From: Bdellovibrionales bacterium
Lineage (GTDB): Bacteria; Bdellovibrionota; Bdellovibrionia; Bdellovibrionales; UBA1609
Reading direction: 5' to 3'
NCBI GenBank assembly: GCA_020630675.1
Contig: JAHDIR010000011.1
Span: 1-64,000, forward strand
Length of the DNA stretch: 64,000 bases
Notes under the pieces: model-generated
What the model saw: only the letters and a program-made list of their open reading frames with translations
What the model was told of the DNA's origin: nothing
The model's database searches: none
Part shown: positions 53,980 to 63,601 of the stretch, in pieces
Position numbering within the stretch: the stretch's first letter is position 1
How the letters are laid out: each line of letters opens with the position of its first letter
Program-made: the position numbers and the translations under genes

Positions 53980-55812
53980 TTAGAAATTGTTGGCTTGTAA
54001 AACTTGTTCACCCACCATTGTCATAGCCATCATAACTGCCGCTTCAGAGTTTACTAAGCCATTACCATACTCAACAAAGTCTCCCAATTGAGTGGATGAC
54101 TGAGCTAGAATAGTTCTCACTTGAGCTGGACTTAAAGAAGGGTTTGCGCCTAAAACTAAAGCTGCCACACCGCAAACATGAGGACTAGCCATAGATGTTC
54201 CTTGAAAAGGAGAATGATCCGTTTTTTCAATCATAAGGCTGGCTACAGGAGCTATTGATTTATTGGCCATGCCAGCAAGAATTTTTTCACCTTGAGCTAA
54301 CTCAATCATCACCACAGGAACCCCCACCTCAGAACCATCATCAGTCAATGCACCACCGATTAATCCAGGCTCGTGATTAAAAATAATCACACCCGTAGCT
54401 CCAGAAGATATAGCGTTTTGTACTTTATCTACAAAAGTGATTTCTCCTCTTTTAATTAAAGCAAACTTACCTTGAACGTTTTTTGCTTTAAAGTCTTCTT
54501 TTTTACCCAAGCCAACAAATACCATATCGGAAACTATGGGCTGATTTGGTATAGAAGACCCTTGAAAAGAGTTACTTGGGACTTCAATAAAATCATCACC
54601 CAAATTTAGCTTTGTGACGGCCTTTCTGCCTGTGCCTAATGGAACGGCAGAGAGAACATCTACGCCTGGGGCCATAATGAAAAGCCCTGGGCCAAATTGT
54701 GAAAAAGTAGCTCTTTTTAAATCTTCACTTAAAGCACCGACAGCAACAACAGTTTCAATTCCAGCAGGAAAGGAAATGATATCAATCATTTTTTCAGAAC
54801 ACTCCCCTTTACTACATCTAGTCGGGTCGTTGTTTACGCATTCAATTGTACTCCCGTTAGGGCCCCTACAAGATCTTTTGACATAACACTTTTTCACAGT
54901 GCCTGAAGAATCACGACACTCTTTTTTCATAGCTTGTGGTTGACCCGCTGAGTTTCCAGAAGCAGCAATAACAGTGACACCCATTTGCTCGGCTCTTTTG
55001 TAAACCGCTCTTTGAGTTTTTGTTGTCATTGGCCCACCAAGGGAAAGGTTAAGAACATCTACCCCTGAATCAATGGCCCAGTTAATGGCTTGAACGATAG
55101 CTAAAGTGCTGCAACCAAAAGAACTACAAACCCTTGCCACATAGAGGTCAGCCTCAGGAGCTACACCTACTAATTGATTATTTAAACCATCAGCAAGAAC
55201 ACTTCCAGCGACATGAGTTCCGTGCCCAACATCATCAAAATAGTCATAAGGAGGTTGAGGTTTGTTTGGGTTTCTTGGGTAAAAGTTTTTACCTGCGATA
55301 AACCTACCGCTCAGTGATGGATGGTCTTTATCTATACCTGTGTCAATGACCATGACTTTAACACCACTAGCTTTTGTTGTTGCCCAAGCCGCAGGAGCCC
55401 TAACTGCTTTTATTCCCCAAGGCATTTCTATAGCTTTATTTAAAGGGCTTTCACGAAATATTGTTCTTTTATCAAAAGTGGCTACCTGCTCTGGAAGAGG
55501 AAATAAAACATCTTTTTCAACAGATAAAATATCAGGGTGATTTGATAAATGATTCAAGTCACTTTCTGACTCCACCACGATCGTATTTAAATGATCTAAG
55601 GTATCTAAAACTTGTGAACTAGCGCTAAGTAATCCGCGACCAGAGTTTTCACTTAAGACAGCATGCTGTTTGATTTTTTCATAGGATTTGGATTCTTTAA
55701 ACGTCACCATATACTTAGATGATGCCCAAGAGCCAAAACTAATAAAGGTTAAACAAAAACCTATTAAAAGTGTTGAAAGATGTTTTTTGTTTCTGACGAT
55801 GAGTTTAACCAT
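53980..55812 (-). CDS. Secreted subtilisin-like serine protease with PA domain
   Basis: 610 residues from the ATG at 55812 (AAGGAG five bases upstream; the track start adds 15 residues). Signal peptide ending SFGSWA, then an inhibitor-I9-type propeptide (YMVTFKES...ILSVEKDV). S8 catalytic triad: VMVIDTGID (Asp), GHGTHVAGSV (His), GTSMASPH (Ser), with AASGNSAG as oxyanion Asn. Between His and Ser are a Cys-rich insert (KKECRD, KRSCRGPNGSTIEC, TRCSKGEC; about seven Cys) and a protease-associated domain (GKFALIKRGEITFVDKV, ATGVIIFNHEPG). Ends soon after the catalytic domain. An exported protease fits a predatory or saprophytic life, but that is inference. Confidence 0.95.
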   Translation of the reverse strand: MVKLIVRNKKHLSTLLIGFCLTFISFGSWASSKYMVTFKESKSYEKIKQHAVLSENSGRGLLSASSQVLDTLDHLNTIVVESESDLNHLSNHPDILSVEKDVLFPLPEQVATFDKRTIFRESPLNKAIEMPWGIKAVRAPAAWATTKASGVKVMVIDTGIDKDHPSLSGRFIAGKNFYPRNPNKPQPPYDYFDDVGHGTHVAGSVLADGLNNQLVGVAPEADLYVARVCSSFGCSTLAIVQAINWAIDSGVDVLNLSLGGPMTTKTQRAVYKRAEQMGVTVIAASGNSAGQPQAMKKECRDSSGTVKKCYVKRSCRGPNGSTIECVNNDPTRCSKGECSEKMIDIISFPAGIETVVAVGALSEDLKRATFSQFGPGLFIMAPGVDVLSAVPLGTGRKAVTKLNLGDDFIEVPSNSFQGSSIPNQPIVSDMVFVGLGKKEDFKAKNVQGKFALIKRGEITFVDKVQNAISSGATGVIIFNHEPGLIGGALTDDGSEVGVPVVMIELAQGEKILAGMANKSIAPVASLMIEKTDHSPFQGTSMASPHVCGVAALVLGANPSLSPAQVRTILAQSSTQLGDFVEYGNGLVNSEAAVMMAMTMVGEQVLQANNF

Positions 55813-56332
55813 ATCTTCTCCTTGATATTTGGCTCTTTCTGAGTTGACTGGATCCAAGTCTGGCTCATACCTGAAAATATTACAAATAAAATGGTGCCAT
55901 TTTGGGTATTAATAAATTTAATGGCTGACTATTTATTAAAAAGTAAAGTAATTTTAATTAGATAACTAGTGGCTCATTGGCCCCACTGAGTTGTAAAAAA
56001 TTTAACACAAGGTGTAATTTTAATAATATTCAAGGCTTTTGCTCATCTTAAAGATTTTGTTGAAGTTTTATTTACGTCCAAAGCTTAAACAAACTCAGCC
56101 ATTTTTTTGATCTACGGCCTTTATATTTATTCACAGCGCTACTTTTTGAAACAAAGAGCAACCTCAGCCCAAGGGCAATACTAAGGTCTAGTCATGACCA
56201 CCAACAAAGTTATTTTTAAGTCCTCAATATTACTTTAGTAAATTTTAAGAAGCTGGCACCGTTCTCGCAAACTATAAATTAAAGAAGTTTAATTTCTCAA
56301 ATTGACTTACCTAATACAGGGTCGAACTTATT
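55813..56332. promoter_or_regulatory. Divergent spacer protease / 56333 gene
   Basis: About 520 bases, AT-rich, without an ORF I believe. Must contain both promoters; I could not pick a clear pair. Confidence 0.3.
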
Positions 56333-58102
56333 ATGTTTTTATGGAAGCAGCTTAACCTTTGGAAACTTAACACAGCAATGAGCTTGTTTTTTGTTACATT
56401 GGCGTACAATGGCTGCAGTGAAGTTCGCTTCACAGCTGATAGCGAGGTTATTAGAGCCACACTTAGTTCTTCCGCTGCCATTTTTATTAATCAAAATAAC
56501 AAATTCACAAACAGCCAACAAGTCACACTTTCTCTAACTGCGGACCAAGCAGATGAAATGATGATATCCAATGATAAAAACAAAGAAACTGTATGGGAGC
56601 CCTACCAAGCTCAAAAAAAATGGAAAATTCAAGAACAAAACAAAGCTACTCATGTATATGTCAAATTTCGTTCAAGAGGTGTTGAGACAGCCCAATGGTT
56701 CGAAGATGTCATTATCCATGACAACATAGCCCCGACACCTCACAACTCACTGGCTCCACCGTTTTGGACCAACCACAGCATTGCTGATATTGAATATTAT
56801 GCTTACGACAATTTAAGTGGAGTTCAAAAATTTCTTTGTGCTGCCAACAAAAATGATGAGTTTAAATCTTGTAAAAACTCTTCGTCGGTAAAGGCTACAA
56901 TTTATCTTGGTGGACTCAGTGCAGGCCCTCAATTTTATTATATCAAAGTCAGTGACAGCGCTGGTAATATTTCTGAACCCACTCGCACCCGTTGGCACAT
57001 TGATCAAACGCCACCAACGCTACAATTTTTAGGCGCTTTGCCTTATGAAAGCAACGAGATCTCTCCTTCTTTTCATTTCTTAGGACAAGACAACGTCAGC
57101 GGTGTGGCCGAGTCTTTTTGCCGGCTTAATAAAGATGAATGGCAAAGCTGCAAGTCTCCTTTTGTTGCCCAAAATTTATTACCGGGAATCAACAAAGTAT
57201 TTATTCAAAATAAAGATAAAGCAGGAAATATGTCTGCCATAGCCTCTCATAGCTGGAAATTTTCTAAAAAAACACAACCCATATTATTTGATATGACCCA
57301 AACCCCTCTTATAGGGAATGAAAACAATTTAAGTGTTCATTTTTATGAAAAAGAAAATGAGAAAAAATACAGCCAGTTTCGATGTCGACTTAATGAAAAA
57401 AGTTATCAAAAGTGCAATGAAGCCTTTAATATTTCTCAGGTTAAACATGGCCTGCAGACCTTTCGAGTGGTTGGGCTTGATAGCAACGGCAAATGGTCCC
57501 CTGCTTTTAGTTATAAATTTCTTGTCGATCGAAAAATATCTCGCCCAGAATATTTTGCGGCACCTCCTCGATTTACCAAAAATAAAGTTTCTCAATTTGA
57601 TGTTTTAACAAAAGACAGTGACATTATAAATTATTATTGTAAGCTCGACGCCAATGAGTGGGAACTTTGCCCAGGAGGCTCTTCCCCTACTTATCACAAC
57701 TTAAAAGAAGGTCCTCACTCACTCCAAGTTAAGGTCGAAGACCAAGCTAAAAACATCTCTGATGCAAGCTATTACAACTGGGTTTATGATACAACCTCAC
57801 CTAAAATCAATATCTCGGAAAAAACTAATGCCGCATTCTCTGCAACCACGCAATTTATTTTGGATAGTAATGACAATATTACTTCAAAAAACCTTATCTC
57901 TTTAGAGTGCAAAATTAACGAGAGTTCTTTTTCTCCCTGCCACCCTCAAGCCTCTTTTTCAAATCTAACAGAAGGTGACCACCACATTCAGGTCAGAGCC
58001 TCCGATCAAGCAGGAAACACCACTTTATCTTCACCTATTCCATTCACAGTACTTCCAAAACCTTCATCTGAATCTAAAGTGTCTTCTTACCAACCCTTTT
58101 AA
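56333..58102 (+). CDS. Surface lipoprotein with disulfide-linked Ig-like repeats
   Basis: 589 residues. The N-terminus ends AYNGC, a plausible lipobox. Four to five repeats of about 95 residues follow with the pattern F-C-x-L-(N/D)-x-x-x-W-x-x-C-x-x-x, L-x-x-G-x-(H/N)-x-(F/V), (D)-x-A-G-N-x-S and W-x-(I/Y)-D-x-(T)-x-P-P: for instance SFCRLNKDEWQSCKSP, KDKAGNMS, WHIDQTPP. This is the layout of bacterial Ig-like modules of adhesins and chitobiase-like proteins. Each has two Cys likely forming a disulfide. Role probably adhesion (inference). ATG at 56333 has only a distant AGGG; Met16 is an alternative start. Confidence 0.82.
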   Translation: MFLWKQLNLWKLNTAMSLFFVTLAYNGCSEVRFTADSEVIRATLSSSAAIFINQNNKFTNSQQVTLSLTADQADEMMISNDKNKETVWEPYQAQKKWKIQEQNKATHVYVKFRSRGVETAQWFEDVIIHDNIAPTPHNSLAPPFWTNHSIADIEYYAYDNLSGVQKFLCAANKNDEFKSCKNSSSVKATIYLGGLSAGPQFYYIKVSDSAGNISEPTRTRWHIDQTPPTLQFLGALPYESNEISPSFHFLGQDNVSGVAESFCRLNKDEWQSCKSPFVAQNLLPGINKVFIQNKDKAGNMSAIASHSWKFSKKTQPILFDMTQTPLIGNENNLSVHFYEKENEKKYSQFRCRLNEKSYQKCNEAFNISQVKHGLQTFRVVGLDSNGKWSPAFSYKFLVDRKISRPEYFAAPPRFTKNKVSQFDVLTKDSDIINYYCKLDANEWELCPGGSSPTYHNLKEGPHSLQVKVEDQAKNISDASYYNWVYDTTSPKINISEKTNAAFSATTQFILDSNDNITSKNLISLECKINESSFSPCHPQASFSNLTEGDHHIQVRASDQAGNTTLSSPIPFTVLPKPSSESKVSSYQPF

Positions 58103-58104
58103 GG

Positions 58105-58758
58105 TCATAATTTTTGAAAAATGAGTGCGCGAGTATCATCAGAAAATTTAAGGCTCCAATTCATTAAATCAGAAATGAACTCAATAGTTTTTAACGAAAA
58201 AAAACAGACATGAGTGTCATCATGGCGATAACGCCAACTTTTAAAGCAAATAGAATGGGAATAAACCTCAGTCATTAAACCCAAAAAACCTCTTGGCTTG
58301 AGGTGTTTATCCAATTGCTCCAGTAATTTAAAAACCTCAAAAGCATGCTCTATCACTTCTGTACAAGTGATAAAATCATAACTCCCAACAACAGGCTCTG
58401 GGCTATAGATAGGGTCGTAAATATCCACTTTAAAACCCTCTGACTTTATAACTTGAGCCAATACTGGATTAGGGCCGGCCCCATAGTCTAAGCCAACAGC
58501 TCCCTTCTTTAATTCATTTTTTAAGGGGGTCCAAACTTGCTTTAGGAAATCGATATAACCAGAATTGTCCGAGTTATTTTCATGGGTGTCATATCTTTTT
58601 TTTTCTTGCGCCCGGGCTAGCCTTTGCGAGGGGTCTAAAAAAATCAAATCACAATTAGGACACTGAAAGTAAGTTCTTTTTTTTATCTGACGATAGACTT
58701 TCTCTTGAATTTCAAAAAAAAGCCTCGGTTGAGTGGATTTACATAAAGGACAGGACAT
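58105..58758 (-). CDS. SAM-dependent methyltransferase with N-terminal zinc ribbon
   Basis: 217 residues from the ATG at 58758; the track start is a TTG 12 codons earlier without ribosome site. Begins MSCPLCKS, and FQCPNCDLIF completes a four-Cys zinc ribbon. Then a class I methyltransferase fold: GLDYGAGPNPVLA (SAM motif I), DIYDPIY (motif II acidic residue) and ITCTEVIEH. Such ribbon-plus-methyltransferase proteins often act on cell-wall or sugar substrates; the substrate here is unknown. Convergent with the surface lipoprotein, two bases apart. Confidence 0.85.
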   Translation of the reverse strand: MSCPLCKSTQPRLFFEIQEKVYRQIKKRTYFQCPNCDLIFLDPSQRLARAQEKKRYDTHENNSDNSGYIDFLKQVWTPLKNELKKGAVGLDYGAGPNPVLAQVIKSEGFKVDIYDPIYSPEPVVGSYDFITCTEVIEHAFEVFKLLEQLDKHLKPRGFLGLMTEVYSHSICFKSWRYRHDDTHVCFFSLKTIEFISDLMNWSLKFSDDTRALIFQKL

Positions 58759-58953
58759 CTCTTTGTTCAACCACAAAAAGCTTTTGGCTGACAAGTGTAT
58801 TTTTAATCTAATTTTAAATACTTACAGCATATTGTTGATATTTCTATTCCTGTACGGAAACCTTGCCCCCTTTGACAAGACAGACTATATTTCCTTCTTT
58901 TAGAAAGTTAAACCTCACAACCTGACTAAACAAGCTTCCTGCTTAAAAAGGCA

Positions 58954-60801
58954 ATGCTCGTGGAAAAAAATGTTAAATCAGAACTGAATTGGGTCATTGC
59001 CGCCGGAGTGGTGGGCGCCGACATTGGCACATCCATATTCTATGGCACGGGCATTTTGTTTCCCATTGTCGGCTATTTAGCTCCTGTATTTGTTCTGACC
59101 ACTTGTCTAATGATGTGGCTATTTAAACGAACCTACGAAGAAGGCCTTGCTCTTAGCCCCTACAATGGTGGTGCCTACTCTATGATTCTTCGAACCATAG
59201 GTCGAAGGTTTGCTGTGCTGGCCGGAACTCTCACTTTTGTTTCCTACTTGGCGACAGCTTCAGTCAGTGCCCTATCTGGAGGGTTTTACTTAAAGTCTCT
59301 TTTTTCATTTATAGATAGCACTCATATTGTTGTTTTGGTTTCTTTTATCCCCATCCTGCTTTTTGGCCTTCTCAATGCTCGTGGCATTAAAGAGCCGGCA
59401 AAGTTAGTCACCGTGATTGCGGGCCTACATTTTTTTCTACTCATCGTGATGGGAGTTTGGGGGCTAGGTTACCTAGCGATCCATTTTGAAAGCATTGATC
59501 TAACTAAATTTTCAAACCTAAATCCAAATGGCGAAATAACTTTTCTGACTTTAGTTTATGGGTTTTCTGCAGCTTTTCTGGGCATTACAGGTTTTGAGTC
59601 TGCCGCGCAAATTATTGAAGAGCTAGAACGACCTGCCCTGCCCACTCTAAGAAAGTTATATAAAACCGTGATTATATTAGTTTCCCTAACGGCCCCTCTA
59701 ATATCTTTGCTTTGTTTAGTCATTCTCACCCAAGACCAAATTAATGGTAACTTAGAGTCTTTACTTTCTGCTTTAGCGATGACCTTAGGAGGAAAATTTT
59801 TACTCACAGTGATTGTCATTGATGCAACACTGACTTTATTTGCTGCCGTTAACACCTCTTTTGTTGGCTTTATAGGTCTTGCCACCACAATGGCCAAACA
59901 AGGAAACTTGCCTCCTATTCTTCTTTATAGAGTGGCCCATAAATATCCTAGCATTCAAGGTTACCCTGTGATCGCCCTTCCCTTTGCCTTAGTGGCCATG
60001 GTCATGTCGGCCACTGTAGCCGGTACTCTTGAAATTGCCGCCAAAGTTTATGAAATAGCTTTCTTGGGAGTTATGGTCAGTTTTTGCGTCGGCGTTGTTT
60101 TAATGAGAAATATGCCTATTCGTCATGGCACTCCAAAAGCTTATTTATCCAATTGGGTTTTAAACACTGGCCAACGAATTATCCCCATAGTTCCTTTGTT
60201 TTCAGGGATTATTTTATTCATAGCGACCCTCACTCTCCTTTTTAAAGCCAACCATGAAGTAAAACTCATGCTCACGTTGCTTTTTGCCGGTATATTGTTA
60301 GTAAAAGCCTACTATCGCTGGGGAGTTTTAGAGCACCGACTCGTTTCCCACAATGATTTAAGATTAGGCATTGGTAAGTTCAGTTCAATCACTGAATTGC
60401 CTCAGGATTTGACCAAGTTTGTTTTATGCACAGGTGGCACGGGAGCTCGCCGACTTATTAACAACACTCTTCGACAACTGTTTAAAGAACGAAAACTAAA
60501 CAAGCCTTTTGAACTACTGATTTTTCATGCCGAAGATGGCAAAGACCCAAAGGGCTTTTTCTTTGAGCAACTCATCAGAATTGTTTCCCAACAAATTGCC
60601 CCTATCTACCACCAAGATTTTATCTTAACAGTTAAAATTTTACCTGGTAAACTCGGAGAAGGATTACAGACCATAAAGAAAACAACACAAATAGACGAAA
60701 TATTTGTGGGCCATGGTAAAAACTCAAGAATTTCTGAGGAGCTTTGCGCCACCCTTTCTGAAGAACTAGAAATTAAAGTGACACAACTCACCTATAAATA
60801 A
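58954..60801 (+). CDS. APC-superfamily amino-acid/polyamine permease with C-terminal Usp-like domain
   Basis: 615 residues. Twelve-helix APC transporter; the first segment GVVGADIGTSIFYGTGILFP holds the unwound helix 1 motif, and LVYGFSAAFLGITGFESAAQ the helix 6 region. About 160 residues of soluble C-terminus (from FVLCTGGTGARRLI to VTQLTYK) look like a universal-stress-protein or nucleotide-binding-type domain. Start could be the ATG (58954) or a GTG two codons on, which has the better-spaced AAGG. Substrate not predictable. Glutaredoxin gene follows 14 bases later. Confidence 0.9.
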   Translation: MLVEKNVKSELNWVIAAGVVGADIGTSIFYGTGILFPIVGYLAPVFVLTTCLMMWLFKRTYEEGLALSPYNGGAYSMILRTIGRRFAVLAGTLTFVSYLATASVSALSGGFYLKSLFSFIDSTHIVVLVSFIPILLFGLLNARGIKEPAKLVTVIAGLHFFLLIVMGVWGLGYLAIHFESIDLTKFSNLNPNGEITFLTLVYGFSAAFLGITGFESAAQIIEELERPALPTLRKLYKTVIILVSLTAPLISLLCLVILTQDQINGNLESLLSALAMTLGGKFLLTVIVIDATLTLFAAVNTSFVGFIGLATTMAKQGNLPPILLYRVAHKYPSIQGYPVIALPFALVAMVMSATVAGTLEIAAKVYEIAFLGVMVSFCVGVVLMRNMPIRHGTPKAYLSNWVLNTGQRIIPIVPLFSGIILFIATLTLLFKANHEVKLMLTLLFAGILLVKAYYRWGVLEHRLVSHNDLRLGIGKFSSITELPQDLTKFVLCTGGTGARRLINNTLRQLFKERKLNKPFELLIFHAEDGKDPKGFFFEQLIRIVSQQIAPIYHQDFILTVKILPGKLGEGLQTIKKTTQIDEIFVGHGKNSRISEELCATLSEELEIKVTQLTYK

Positions 60802-60814
60802 AAGGACTGCCTCT

Positions 60815-61069
60815 ATGCCAAATATTAAAGTTTACTCAAAAAACTATTGCCCCTTTTGTGATCGAGCAAAGGCGTTGCTCAAAAGAAAAGGAGCTGACTT
60901 TACTGAAATTAACCTAGAAGGTAAAACGGAAGAAATGATGGCTCTCATCAAAGAAACGGGAATGAGAACTGTACCACAAATCTTTATTGGTGATGAATTC
61001 ATCGGTGGTTTTAGTGAACTCTCTGAGCTTGATAATCAAGGCAAACTAGACGGAAAGCTCAATGCCTAA
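60815..61069 (+). CDS. grxC: Glutaredoxin
   Basis: 84 residues; dithiol active site YCPFCDRAK, cis-proline motif RTVPQIFI and GGFSEL. Reduces protein and glutathione mixed disulfides; could also recycle NrdA. AGGA nine bases before the ATG. Its end overlaps the purK start by eight bases. Confidence 0.95.
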   Translation: MPNIKVYSKNYCPFCDRAKALLKRKGADFTEINLEGKTEEMMALIKETGMRTVPQIFIGDEFIGGFSELSELDNQGKLDGKLNA

Positions 61070-62186
61070 GAACCATCTTCCTGCGAAAAAAATAGGAATT
61101 CTTGGAGGGGGACAACTCGCTCGGATGCTTTGCCAACAAGGTCAAAAATGGGGACTAGAAATCTTTGTTTTAAGCGAAAATTCAAATGACCCGGCTGCTG
61201 TCGTCAGCTCTCATTGGGTGAAAGGCTCCATGTACAACTCTCGTCAATTAAATTCTTTTGCCTCACAAGTTGATTTAATTACCTTTGAAAGTGAATTTGC
61301 CGATGTTGGAAAAATAAAAAACTCACTAAAGGGCTCTAGGGTTACTATTCTTCCGCAACTCAAAAACATTGCCCTTTTGCAAGATCGCTTAAGTCAAAAA
61401 AAAGCTCTAGAAAAAAACAAACTCAACACATCTCCATTTATTCATGGCTCTAACGAAAACACTTATATTGATTTTTTTGAAGCTCATGGAGCTTTTGTCG
61501 CCAAAAAAAGAATGCATGGTTACGATGGCTACGGCACATATATTGTAAAAAACAAAAAAGATCTCATTGAATTTATAAAAAATCATAAAAACGACTTGTC
61601 TCAGTTTATTGCTGAAAAATTTGTTCCTTTTCAACGAGAACTATCTCTTATTGTAGCCAGAAGTAAAAACAAAAGCTTCACCCATTTTCCTGTGGTAGAA
61701 AGCTTTCAAAAAGACGCTAAATGCTTTTGGGTTAAAGGGCCCACCCAACAAAAAAGAATTCCTAGTTTAATTAAAAAAATTAAATTATTTTTAGAAAAAA
61801 TTAATTATGTCGGCGTTATTGCCTTTGAGCTTTTCGAACACAATGACCAACTGATCATTAATGAAGTGGCCCCTCGAGTTCATAATACGGGTCACCACAC
61901 TCAAGACTCTTGTAATATCGATCAGTTTTCCATGCATCTACTGTGTTTACTCGGACAAGACCTGCCCAAAGTCATTGCTCACAACAAAGGGTTTGCCATG
62001 GTCAACTTAATTGGCCAAAGTACACAATCTCCTCGTTTGGCTCTTTGTCAGCACTCCATATTGCATTGGTATCAAAAAACTCATAACAGACCAGGACGAA
62101 AAATGGGACATATCAACTCGGTGTCTCACTGTCCTGAGTTAGCCTTGAAACACTGTCTCAAAGATTACAAAGGATTCTCTTTATGA
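61062..62186 (+). CDS. purK: 5-(carboxyamino)imidazole ribonucleotide synthase
   Basis: 374 residues, ATP-grasp enzyme that carboxylates AIR with bicarbonate in purine synthesis. Motifs: [13 protein letters not shown] at the N-terminus, [16 protein letters not shown], and [20 protein letters not shown]. Overlaps both neighbours (grxC by eight bases, purE by four). Confidence 0.96.
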   Translation: MPKNHLPAKKIGILGGGQLARMLCQQGQKWGLEIFVLSENSNDPAAVVSSHWVKGSMYNSRQLNSFASQVDLITFESEFADVGKIKNSLKGSRVTILPQLKNIALLQDRLSQKKALEKNKLNTSPFIHGSNENTYIDFFEAHGAFVAKKRMHGYDGYGTYIVKNKKDLIEFIKNHKNDLSQFIAEKFVPFQRELSLIVARSKNKSFTHFPVVESFQKDAKCFWVKGPTQQKRIPSLIKKIKLFLEKINYVGVIAFELFEHNDQLIINEVAPRVHNTGHHTQDSCNIDQFSMHLLCLLGQDLPKVIAHNKGFAMVNLIGQSTQSPRLALCQHSILHWYQKTHNRPGRKMGHINSVSHCPELALKHCLKDYKGFSL

Positions 62187-62686
62187 AAAAAACAGAAATC
62201 GCAATTATTATGGGAAGTGATTCCGACTTACCAAAAATGCAAAGTGCCCTTGATTTACTGGATAGCTTTAAAGTTTCCTACGATGTAAAAATTGTGTCGG
62301 CACATAGAACGCCTGCGATGATGCAAACTTTTGCTAAAAAAGCTCATGCTAATGGTTATAAGGTGATTATCGCCGCAGCGGGCGGAGCGGCTCACTTACC
62401 TGGCATGGTGGCATCATTGACCCCTCTTCCTGTTATTGGTGTGCCTATTTCAGCTACACAGCTCGATGGCTTAGACTCCCTTTTATCCATCGCTCAAATG
62501 CCCTCAGGTGTGCCTGTTGCTACAATGGCTGTAGACAACTCAACCAACGCAGCTTTATTTGCACTAAGAATATTAGGAACGAAATCAAAGCCTATCTTTG
62601 AAAAGCTTTTAGTTCATCAAAAAGAATTAAAAGTAAAAGTAAAAAAAATGAATCAAAAGTTAAAACGTAAGACCCGCAAGCCCTGA
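62183..62686 (+). CDS. purE: N5-carboxyaminoimidazole ribonucleotide mutase, class I
   Basis: 167 residues. Moves the carboxyl group made by PurK to carbon 4. [10 protein letters not shown] and VSAHRTP are the nucleotide-binding signatures, [25 protein letters not shown] the rest of the active site. The C-terminal tail is very basic ([18 protein letters not shown]). Its last 27 bases overlap the end of the convergent 62660 gene. Confidence 0.96.
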   Translation: MKKTEIAIIMGSDSDLPKMQSALDLLDSFKVSYDVKIVSAHRTPAMMQTFAKKAHANGYKVIIAAAGGAAHLPGMVASLTPLPVIGVPISATQLDGLDSLLSIAQMPSGVPVATMAVDNSTNAALFALRILGTKSKPIFEKLLVHQKELKVKVKKMNQKLKRKTRKP

Positions 62687-63355
62687 CACTGACTTTTTAG
62701 ACGGCTGTGTGTTTTTCTTTTCGGCAGACCTTATTCGTTTAAAATTTTTAGGACAAACTTTAGATTTACCCTGTTCCTCAAGAGGTGCCAAATAGGCTAA
62801 TTTTTTTTGACTTTCATGAACAAACAAAAAGCCATCATTTAAATGGTAACTCAACTTGAAGGTCGACAAAGAGTCTAACTTGTAACCACGCCAGCACTTC
62901 AGATTTACAGAATCACTACCTTTGGGCCCCACTGAAATTTGACACTGAAACTGATCATCAGATCTCGAAGCGTATTGAATAACTGTATTTACTCCCCCTA
63001 CTTTTGAGCTTTTAACAAATTCATGTTCGCTTATGCGATTGTATTTGTGACCTAAAGAACAAATTTTAAATTGCTGAATTTCATCAAAAGTTTGCCGCCA
63101 AGTATTAGGGGTTTCCTTTTCAGAGGTCAGTGAAACTGAAGCTTGCTGTTTTTGCGATGAAGAAGTGCCAGCTGGCAAGTCCTTTAAAGTTGGTTCATCA
63201 AGGCTACTCTCATTATTAGTAATGAGTGTTGACCCTGCCGTTGGCGGATCTGGAAGCTTCTCCAAACTCTCCACAGCAAGGGCCTGTAAACTCATCAACC
63301 CACCCAATATAATAACCAACAACCATGGCCTAAAATAACTAAATTTTGTTAACAT
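62660..63355 (-). CDS. Secreted hypothetical protein
   Basis: 231 residues with signal peptide [27 protein letters not shown], a Ser/Thr/Pro-rich linker (residues 30-85) and a compact domain with four Cys (KICSLG, QCQIS, LKCWRG, KVCPKN). No family recognised. Its 3' end overlaps convergent purE by 27 bases. Confidence 0.72.
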   Translation of the reverse strand: MLTKFSYFRPWLLVIILGGLMSLQALAVESLEKLPDPPTAGSTLITNNESSLDEPTLKDLPAGTSSSQKQQASVSLTSEKETPNTWRQTFDEIQQFKICSLGHKYNRISEHEFVKSSKVGGVNTVIQYASRSDDQFQCQISVGPKGSDSVNLKCWRGYKLDSLSTFKLSYHLNDGFLFVHESQKKLAYLAPLEEQGKSKVCPKNFKRIRSAEKKNTQPSKKSVSGLAGLTF

Positions 63356-63601
63356 AACTATCCTTTTCTACAAACGTACAACAAGTCACAACAATAGAAT
63401 TACAATTTCAGGACCAAGATCAGCTACAACTTATTGGCATAAGGGTGATAAAAGCTCAAATACAGTAGGAAGAACTTACAACTCTTGTGACGAAAAAAGG
63501 CAATCCTAAGCTTGTAACCTGAACACAAAAAAACAGAAAGGCAATACTATGAAAACAGAAATATGATTTCTGTAAAGCTAAAAAAGGCTATAAGAAAACA
63601 A

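Noticed and set aside
59556-59897. 113-residue minus-strand ORF opposite the permease
   Set aside because: Antisense shadow of membrane-protein coding sequence.
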